Origin: Acidobacteriaceae bacterium
Lineage (GTDB): Bacteria; Acidobacteriota; Terriglobia; Terriglobales; Acidobacteriaceae
Assembly (NCBI GenBank): GCA_030040175.1
Contig: JASHUF010000540.1
Coordinates: 1-6,233 of the forward strand
DNA: 6,233 nucleotides
Direction of reading: 5' to 3'
In this document: in pieces, positions 1 through 4,218 of the stretch
Layout: every line of letters starts with the position of its first letter
Numbering within the stretch: position 1 is the stretch's first letter
Made by a program: the position numbers and the translations under genes
Notes under the pieces: model-generated
Told to the model about the DNA's origin: nothing
The model's input: only the letters and a program-made list of their open reading frames with translations
Database searches by the model: none

Positions 1-1333
1 CGTACACAATCGCATTCGATTTCACGTGCTTTGACACGCGCCACGCGAACAGCAGGCTGCGCAGCTCCCCAGACGTCGGCGGGCGCCACGTGACCACGTC
101 CAGCTCGCTTTCGGTCACGCGGCCCGTGTCGGCATCCTGCAGCAGTAATCCGCCGGATACGTGCTTCACCACCGGCCGCGCCGGCGCTGCTCTCACCTCA
201 ACCTTCATCTCCAGCAGCCGCAGATTCTTCTTCGCGGCAAAGCGCTCGCGCGCTGCGGACGTGAATGCCGGCGCCGCAATCGCTTCCACAAAAAGCTTGG
301 CGATCGCCTCGGCCGCCTCATCATCCACTTCGCGGTTGATCCCGATCACGCCGCCGAATGCCGACACCGGATCGCTCGCCAGCGCCTTCTCGTATGCCTC
401 GCGCACACTCGTGCCCGTCGCCGCGCCGCAGGGATTGGTGTGCTTCACGATGATCACGGCGGGCTCGTCGAACTCCTGGGCGAGCTCCCAGCACGCGTCG
501 AGGTCGACCAGGTTGTTAAAGCTCAGCTCTTTCCCCTGAAGCTGCCGCGCGCCGGCCACGCCCAGCCCTGAGCCATCCGCATACAGCGCCGCCCGCTGGT
601 GCGGATTTTCCCCGTAGCGCAGCGTCTGCTGGCGCGGCATCAGGATGCGCAGCGTCTGCGGCAGCGCGCCGGTGTCGAGTGTCAGCGGCGCATCCCGCTC
701 CGGCGGCTCATCGATCTTCTCGAGCGTGCCCGCAATCGCGGCATCGTAAGCCGCCGTCAGCGCGAACGCCTGCTTTGCCAGCCGCCATCGCGTCGCTCGG
801 CCGAGCATGCCCTTCTTTGCTTGAAGCTCCTCCACGAGCGGCGCGTAGTCGCTCACCCGCGTCACGATGGCCACGTCTTCAAAGTTCTTCGCTGCCGAGC
901 GCACCATCGACGGGCCCCCGATATCGATGTTCTCGATCAGGCGCGCGAACTCAACCCCATGCTGTGCCGCCGTCCTCTCAAATGCGTAGAGGTTCACCAC
1001 CACCATGTCGATGGGCTCAATGCCGTGCGCAGCCACAGCGGCCTCGTGCTCCGCGTTGCCGCGGATGTACAGCAACCCACCGTGCACCTTGGGGTGCAGC
1101 GTCTTCACCCGCCCGTCGAGCATCTCCGGAAAACCGGTCAGCTCGCTGATGTCCTTCACGTGCAATCCGGCCTCGCGCAGCGCCCGCGCCGTCCCTCCGG
1201 TCGAGATCAGCTCCACGCCAAAGCTTGCCAGCGCCCGCGCAAACTCCACCAGTCCGGTCTTGTCGGTCACGCTCACCAGCGCCCGCCGTACCGGTTTCTC
1301 ATCGCCTTGAGACCCCACCTGCACGCTCCTCAT
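1..1333 (-). CDS. purH: Bifunctional AICAR formyltransferase / IMP cyclohydrolase PurH, C-terminus cut by window edge
   Basis: Cytosolic enzyme for the last two steps of de novo purine synthesis: it transfers a formyl group from 10-formyltetrahydrofolate to AICAR, then closes the ring to give IMP. The frame is open from ATG 1333-1331 to the left edge, giving 444 of the roughly 520-530 residues usual for the family. The N-terminal cyclohydrolase (MGS-like) domain covers about residues 15-140 and shows ALVSVTDKTGL, STGGTA and DGRVKTLHPKVHGG (D73 onward). The transformylase part has RYGENPHQ and the catalytic motif VKHTNPCGAA, in which K297-H298 match the Lys-His pair of the family. The visible end reads WRVSKHVKSNAIVY, also a conserved PurH block. 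The start lies 14 residues before the conserved RRALVSVTDK segment. No strong Shine-Dalgarno is visible; a GGCGGA lies about 14 nt upstream. The gene is divergent from the rhomboid gene. The identification is secure. Confidence 0.97.
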   Translation of the reverse strand, partial: MRSVQVGSQGDEKPVRRALVSVTDKTGLVEFARALASFGVELISTGGTARALREAGLHVKDISELTGFPEMLDGRVKTLHPKVHGGLLYIRGNAEHEAAVAAHGIEPIDMVVVNLYAFERTAAQHGVEFARLIENIDIGGPSMVRSAAKNFEDVAIVTRVSDYAPLVEELQAKKGMLGRATRWRLAKQAFALTAAYDAAIAGTLEKIDEPPERDAPLTLDTGALPQTLRILMPRQQTLRYGENPHQRAALYADGSGLGVAGARQLQGKELSFNNLVDLDACWELAQEFDEPAVIIVKHTNPCGAATGTSVREAYEKALASDPVSAFGGVIGINREVDDEAAEAIAKLFVEAIAAPAFTSAARERFAAKKNLRLLEMKVEVRAAPARPVVKHVSGGLLLQDADTGRVTESELDVVTWRPPTSGELRSLLFAWRVSKHVKSNAIVY

Positions 1334-1431
1334 GGTTTCGATTGAATTCCGCCGCGCCCGTTCGTCGCCCGCAACCAGGCGCATCCATCTCCAGACTACA
1401 ACCCTTCGCTCCGCACTCTTTGGCCGCATTC

Positions 1432-1442
1432 TGTTGACAACA
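1432..1442. promoter_or_regulatory. Perfect 11-bp palindrome over a -35 box (possible operator)
   Basis: TGTTGACAACA is a perfect inverted repeat (5-bp arms, 1-base centre) in the 139-bp gap between divergent purH and the rhomboid gene. It contains the TTGACA (1434-1439) that fits a -35 box for the rhomboid gene, so a dimeric protein bound here would block that promoter. That it is an operator is inference. No regulator gene is in the window, and a palindrome this short can arise by chance. Confidence 0.3.
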
Positions 1443-1463
1443 TGCAAATGGAAAATGCATTAA
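1434..1463 (+). promoter_or_regulatory. Putative sigma-70-type promoter of the rhomboid gene
   Basis: A consensus TTGACA at 1434-1439 is followed after 18 bp by CATTAA at 1458-1463, a weak -10 match, in an AT-rich patch that stands out from the surrounding GC-rich DNA. Transcription would begin near 1469-1472, almost at the ATG at 1473, so the message may have little or no leader. The -35 is convincing; the -10 is the weak part. Confidence 0.45.
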
Positions 1464-1472
1464 AGTGGAGCT

Positions 1473-2357
1473 ATGGGAAGCGCGCCTCCCGGTTTCAACT
1501 CCTACTCACAGGATCATCTTCCCGCAGCCGCTGAGGCCGCGCCGGAGTACGTTCCCCGGGATGACTACGCGCCTCCCCAGCCGCGCACGCGCCGCCGTCC
1601 GCTGTGGGCCTCGGCGCCGGCCACGTATCTGCTCGTGGGCATCAACTGCGGCGTCTTTCTCGCCATGGTCCTGCACCGCATCAGCCCCTGGATGCCCAAT
1701 GTGGACCAGCTCATGCGCTGGGGCGCGGACCGTCCCAACAACGTGCTCATCTACGGCCAATGGTGGCGCATCGTCACCGCCATGTTCGTTCACGTGGGCA
1801 TCATCCATCTGGCCACCAACATGTGGTGCCTGTGGAATCTTGGCCTGCTGGCCGAGCCGCTCATGGGCTCTTTCGGCGTCTTCGCCGCGTACATTCTCAC
1901 CGGCGCCGCCGGCAACCTGCTCTCCACCTGCTACAACTGGATCCATCCCCTGCGCGATTCCGCCGGCGCACCCTTCTTCCAGGCCGGCGCGGGCGCTTCC
2001 GGAGCCGTCTTCGGCATCGCCGGCGCGCTCATCATCCTGCTCAAGTCCAAGGTGCTTCCCGTTCCCGCCGACGAGCTCAGGCGCCTGCGCCGCTCCGTCA
2101 TCTACTTCGCCGTCATCAATCTCGCCATCGACTTCCTCATCAACTTCGGCAGCGGCTACACCGGCATCTCCATCGACAACTCGGCGCACATCGGCGGCTT
2201 CACCACCGGCCTGCTCTTTGCCGCGCCGCTGGTGCCCCGCATCGGCTCGCCCCGCTCGGTCTTCCGCCTGCGGTTGCGCCTCTCCGTGGTTCTGATGGTG
2301 GGCCTGCTGGTGCTCTTCGGCTTTTTCATCGCGCAACTGGCGCCGCCGCAGGGCTGA
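1473..2357 (+). CDS. Rhomboid family intramembrane serine protease
   Basis: Polytopic membrane protease (294 aa) that cuts transmembrane substrates within the bilayer; the substrate cannot be told from sequence. A Pro/Arg-rich cytosolic N-terminus of about 45 residues precedes TM1 (about 50-68). The loop then carries WWR (97-99), a rhomboid hallmark. HxxxN (H112, N116) in the second helix matches the oxyanion-side His and Asn of GlpG. The nucleophile is S176 in GAGASGAVFG and its dyad partner is H239 in AHIGGF. The GlpG Tyr205 position is F180. A long loop (152-172) separates helices 3 and 4, and a last helix (271-289) follows the catalytic core, giving about seven helices. The ATG at 1473 is preceded by GGAG only 2 nt away, which is unusually close. 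The next in-frame Met (64) lies inside TM1, so 1473 is preferred. The frame cannot extend further upstream because of a TAA at 1461-1463. Divergent from purH, with no co-directional partner close enough to suggest function. Confidence 0.93.
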   Translation: MGSAPPGFNSYSQDHLPAAAEAAPEYVPRDDYAPPQPRTRRRPLWASAPATYLLVGINCGVFLAMVLHRISPWMPNVDQLMRWGADRPNNVLIYGQWWRIVTAMFVHVGIIHLATNMWCLWNLGLLAEPLMGSFGVFAAYILTGAAGNLLSTCYNWIHPLRDSAGAPFFQAGAGASGAVFGIAGALIILLKSKVLPVPADELRRLRRSVIYFAVINLAIDFLINFGSGYTGISIDNSAHIGGFTTGLLFAAPLVPRIGSPRSVFRLRLRLSVVLMVGLLVLFGFFIAQLAPPQG

Positions 2358-2391
2358 GCGCCGCGCTCCGCCGCAATCCACCCCAAAACCT

Positions 2392-2438
2392 GTTGCCCCA
2401 TCCTTCCGCCGTTCTTGGGCAAAAGGGTAGGAAAGCAC
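2392..2438. repeat. Imperfect palindromic intergenic element, copy A
   Basis: Just after the rhomboid gene, read on the minus strand, the segment starts GTGCTTTCCTACCC, passes TTTTGCC, and ends GGAAGGATGGGGCAAC, so the two halves are roughly inverted copies of each other. The same layout and much of the sequence recur at 3397-3446 (GTGCTCTCCCACC ... GATGGGGCAC). Two related palindromes within 1.1 kb point to a dispersed repeat family of the genome. Family membership elsewhere is inferred, not seen. The stem has mismatches and no T-tract follows it. Confidence 0.5.
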
Positions 2439-2470
2439 ACGCCCATCCGCGCGCGCCTGCGTCCATGTCT

Positions 2471-2476
2471 TAGAAT
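2471..2476 (+). promoter_or_regulatory. Possible -10 box of the carbonic anhydrase-like gene
   Basis: TAGAAT matches the -10 consensus at five of six positions and lies 42 bp before the start codon. No -35-like hexamer is found at the right distance, where the DNA is pure GC. A TG lies upstream but one base too far for a classical extended -10. A promoter in this gap is expected because the preceding gene ends 161 bp upstream with repeat DNA between. Confidence 0.3.
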
Positions 2477-2506
2477 CTTCCGGGGATTCGTTCGCAAGAT
2501 CTCATC

Positions 2507-2513
2507 AGGGAGA
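2507..2513 (+). promoter_or_regulatory. Ribosome binding site deciding the carbonic anhydrase-like start
   Basis: AGGGAGA lies with 5 nt between it and the ATG at 2519, a normal distance. An overlapping ATG at 2515 is in another frame and would be only 1 nt from this site. The 2519 start also gives an intact signal peptide, so it is the one used. Confidence 0.7.
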
Positions 2514-2518
2514 AATGC

Positions 2519-3262
2519 ATGCGTCTTTTGGCCGCCGCCGTTTTCACCCTCGGTTTTTCCGCCCTCTGCGCTGCCCAGAATGCGAACTGGAGCTACGAAG
2601 GCCACACCGGACCGCTGGTCTGGGGAAAGCTCGATCCCGCCTACCAGGCCTGCTCCCACGGGCACGAGCAATCGCCGGTCGATATCCGCGGCGCCCGCCT
2701 CAACCGCGCCCTTCAGCCCATCGAGTTCCACTACATCGGCGGCCCGGTCACGCTTGAAAACACCGGCCGCGGCATCGTGGCCCGCGTCGACCCCGGCAGT
2801 TCCATCGTCGCCGGCGGCGTCCGCTACAACCTGCTCCGCTTCGAGTTCCACCACCCCAGCGAGCACGCGGTCAAAGGCCGGCTCACGGACATGGAGGTCG
2901 ACCTCATCCACCAGAGCCAGGACGGCCGCCTCGCCATCGTCGCCGTGCGCCTGAATGAGGACCGCGGCGCGCCCAGCGCCGTGCTTGCCGCTCTCTGGGA
3001 ACACCTGCCTGCAGCCGCAGGCTCGAGTGCCAAAGTGGAAGACATGATCGATCCCGGGGGCTTTCTTCCCGCTGACCGCGGTTACTGGACCTACGCCGGC
3101 TCCCAGCTCACCCCGCCCTGCGCGGAAGGCGTTCGCTGGTTCGTCTTCGAGAACGACATCAGCATCAGCCGCGAGCAGCTGCGCGCCTTCACCAATCTCT
3201 TCCGCATGAACACCCGGCCGCTCCAGGATCCGCATGGCCGCCGCATCGAAGCTAACGAATAG
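2519..3262 (+). CDS. Exported alpha-carbonic anhydrase-like protein with altered zinc site
   Basis: Belongs to the alpha-carbonic anhydrase fold (CO2 hydration in active members; 247 aa, normal for bacterial secreted forms). Residues 1-19 are a signal peptide with likely cleavage after C17-A18-A19, so it acts in the periplasm or outside. Fold signatures are NWSYEGHTGPLVWGKLDP (23-40), QSPVDI (51-56), PSEH (113-116) and TPPCAEGVRW (198-207). C45 and C201 match the conserved disulfide of bacterial members. Against the family pattern FHFHxPSEH and MExHLVH, the sequence reads FEFHHPSEH and MEVDLIH. The three zinc ligand positions are therefore E109, H111 and D128 rather than three histidines. The gatekeeper Thr199 position (human CA2 numbering) is L197 and the His64 shuttle is R84, while Glu106 is kept as E115. 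Normal CO2 hydratase activity is doubtful. It may be a non-catalytic carbonic anhydrase-related protein or bind metal differently. The TAG stop at 3260-3262 is followed at once by a heptamer repeat array. Confidence 0.88.
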   Translation: MRLLAAAVFTLGFSALCAAQNANWSYEGHTGPLVWGKLDPAYQACSHGHEQSPVDIRGARLNRALQPIEFHYIGGPVTLENTGRGIVARVDPGSSIVAGGVRYNLLRFEFHHPSEHAVKGRLTDMEVDLIHQSQDGRLAIVAVRLNEDRGAPSAVLAALWEHLPAAAGSSAKVEDMIDPGGFLPADRGYWTYAGSQLTPPCAEGVRWFVFENDISISREQLRAFTNLFRMNTRPLQDPHGRRIEANE

Positions 3263-3264
3263 GG

Positions 3265-3320
3265 CAGGGAACAGAGAACAGGGGTCAGGGAGCAGGGATC
3301 AGGGGTCAGTGGTGAGTGAT
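3265..3320 (+). repeat. Tandem array of eight 7-bp units (CAGGGNN), left copy
   Basis: The units in exact 7-bp register are CAGGGAA, CAGAGAA, CAGGGGT, CAGGGAG, CAGGGAT, CAGGGGT, CAGTGGT and the degenerate GAGTGAT. The array begins 2 nt after the stop codon of the carbonic anhydrase-like gene. A second 8-unit array in inverted orientation lies at 3486-3541; 13 bp (3297-3309) are perfectly inverted at 3532-3544. Such short tandemly repeated heptamers are known from intergenic DNA of some bacteria, notably cyanobacteria. Their function is unknown. Confidence 0.85.
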
Positions 3321-3349
3321 CCGAGAGGCAACCGCAGATGCTTCGGTTC

Positions 3350-3364
3350 GTCCGCTACGCGGAC
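3350..3364. repeat. Short perfect hairpin between the heptamer arrays
   Basis: GTCCGC and GCGGAC form a perfect 6-bp stem around a TAC loop. The context (GATGCTTCGG before it and GCGCAGGATGA after it) resembles dispersed 'CTTCGG...CAGGATGA' intergenic repeats seen in many bacterial genomes. That resemblance is from memory. No T-tract follows on either strand, so it does not look like a standard terminator. Confidence 0.4.
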
Positions 3365-3396
3365 TTGCGCAGGATGAGAGAGGAAAGTAAGCGCTG

Positions 3397-3446
3397 GTGC
3401 TCTCCCACCTTTGCGACAATGACAAGTGCATCGCAACGATGGGGCA
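3397..3446. repeat. Imperfect palindromic intergenic element, copy B
   Basis: The left arm at 3397-3415 (GTGC, then CCCACCTTTGCGA) and the right arm at 3431-3446 (TCGCAACGATGGGGCAC, counting its first base at 3430-3431) are inverted copies with a small bulge and a few mismatches around a loop of about 15 nt. It shares its outer blocks and order with the element at 2392-2438 read on the minus strand. It lies in the 280-bp non-coding stretch between two convergent genes. Confidence 0.55.
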
Positions 3447-3485
3447 CAATCTCGGAGTCATTTCGTATGAGTCTCGTCCCGTTGG

Positions 3486-3541
3486 GTCCTCGTTCCCGGT
3501 TCCTTGCTCCCTGTTCCCTGACCCCTGACCCCTGACCCCTG
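3486..3541 (-). repeat. Tandem array of eight 7-bp units (CAGGGNN), right copy, inverted
   Basis: Read on the minus strand from 3541 downward the units are CAGGGGT three times, then CAGGGAA, CAGGGAG, CAAGGAA, CCGGGAA and CGAGGAC, all in 7-bp register and decaying with distance from the gene. The first unit starts one base past the stop codon of the HAD gene (3545-3543). With the left array at 3265-3320 it forms a pair facing each other across about 165 bp, able to pair as a long imperfect stem in RNA from either direction. Confidence 0.85.
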
Positions 3542-3542
3542 A

Positions 3543-4214
3543 TCACCGTTCGAGCACGTTCACTTGCAACACCACCGCATCTTCCACCACCTGCGCGCGC
3601 ACGTCGCGCAAATCCCGCACCAGGTAATGCGCCGCCTCCAGCACCCTCACGGGGTGCGAATACGTGGTCGCGATGACCGTGCACCCCGCCGCCCGTCCCG
3701 CCTGCACGCCCGATGAAGAATCCTCGAAGACCACGCACGCGTCCGGCCGCACGCCCAGGAGGGCCGCTCCGGCAAGAAACGGCTCCGGATCGGGTTTACC
3801 CCGGGTCACATGGTTCCCCGTTACCAGCAGCTCCGGCGCAGGGATTCCGCCTGCCGCCAACCGCACCCGCGCCAGCCGCTCCGTCGCGCTCGTCACCACC
3901 GTCCATCGTTCTCTGGGCAGCACGGCCAGCAGCTCCAGGACCCCGGGGAGCACCGTCACTCCCTCGTTGTCGGCCGCCTCCAGGTCTTCGATCACCTTCA
4001 GCTCCGTCTCGATGTCCAGGTCCGGCCGCAGCCGCGCCAGCGTATCGATTGCCCGCCGCCCATGCGCTACACGCAGCGCGGCCTCCGGCTCCATGCCGCG
4101 CAACTTCGCCCACGCCGCCCAGCTCCGTTCGACGGAGCCGAGCGAAGAGATCAGGACGCCGTCCATGTCGAAAAGAACGCCCTGGCAGCGGACCAGAACC
4201 GGGGGAAGTTTCAT
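3543..4214 (-). CDS. HAD-superfamily (subfamily IA) sugar-phosphatase-like hydrolase
   Basis: Cytosolic Mg-dependent phosphatase of 223 aa, with all four HAD motifs visible. Motif I is LFDMDGV (nucleophile D16, acid/base D18), motif II is VVTSA (T108 or S109), motif III is K140 in RGKPDPEPF, and motif IV is E164-D165 in VVFEDSSSG. The helical cap at about 22-90 carries HGRRAIDTLA (51-60), which resembles the cap of the glycerol-phosphate / 2-deoxyglucose-6-phosphate / YfbT-type phosphatases. A small phosphosugar or polyol phosphate is therefore the likely substrate, but it cannot be fixed from sequence. The start at 4214 is chosen because MKLPPVLVRCQGVLFDMDG fits the family N-terminus. Longer readings run into the upstream gene in another frame and give an Arg-rich, non-homologous extension. 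It starts 4 nt after the stop of the AsmA-like gene, implying co-transcription and probably translational coupling. Its own stop abuts the inverted heptamer array. Confidence 0.9.
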   Translation of the reverse strand: MKLPPVLVRCQGVLFDMDGVLISSLGSVERSWAAWAKLRGMEPEAALRVAHGRRAIDTLARLRPDLDIETELKVIEDLEAADNEGVTVLPGVLELLAVLPRERWTVVTSATERLARVRLAAGGIPAPELLVTGNHVTRGKPDPEPFLAGAALLGVRPDACVVFEDSSSGVQAGRAAGCTVIATTYSHPVRVLEAAHYLVRDLRDVRAQVVEDAVVLQVNVLER

Positions 4215-4218
4215 CGCC

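Noticed and set aside
2393..2422. TTGCCC/GGGCAA pair as a rho-independent terminator of the rhomboid gene
   Set aside because: The stem is only 6 bp with an 18-nt loop, and the bases after it are AAAAGGG, not T-rich. The segment is better explained as part of the palindromic repeat.
1506..2438. Long minus-strand open frame (310 aa) opposite the rhomboid gene, and a similar one at 2156-3235
   Set aside because: Both are antisense shadows of GC-rich genes. The products are Arg/Gly/Ala/Glu-rich without recognisable domains, while the opposite strand encodes clear families with catalytic motifs.
2561..2575. Lipoprotein signal at Cys17 of the carbonic anhydrase-like protein
   Set aside because: The residues before the Cys are S-A-L; Leu at -1 does not fit a lipobox. 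Cleavage after Ala19 by signal peptidase I is more likely.
3265..3541. CRISPR array
   Set aside because: The repeats are 7 bp with no spacers and are arranged as two inverted blocks; no cas gene is present.
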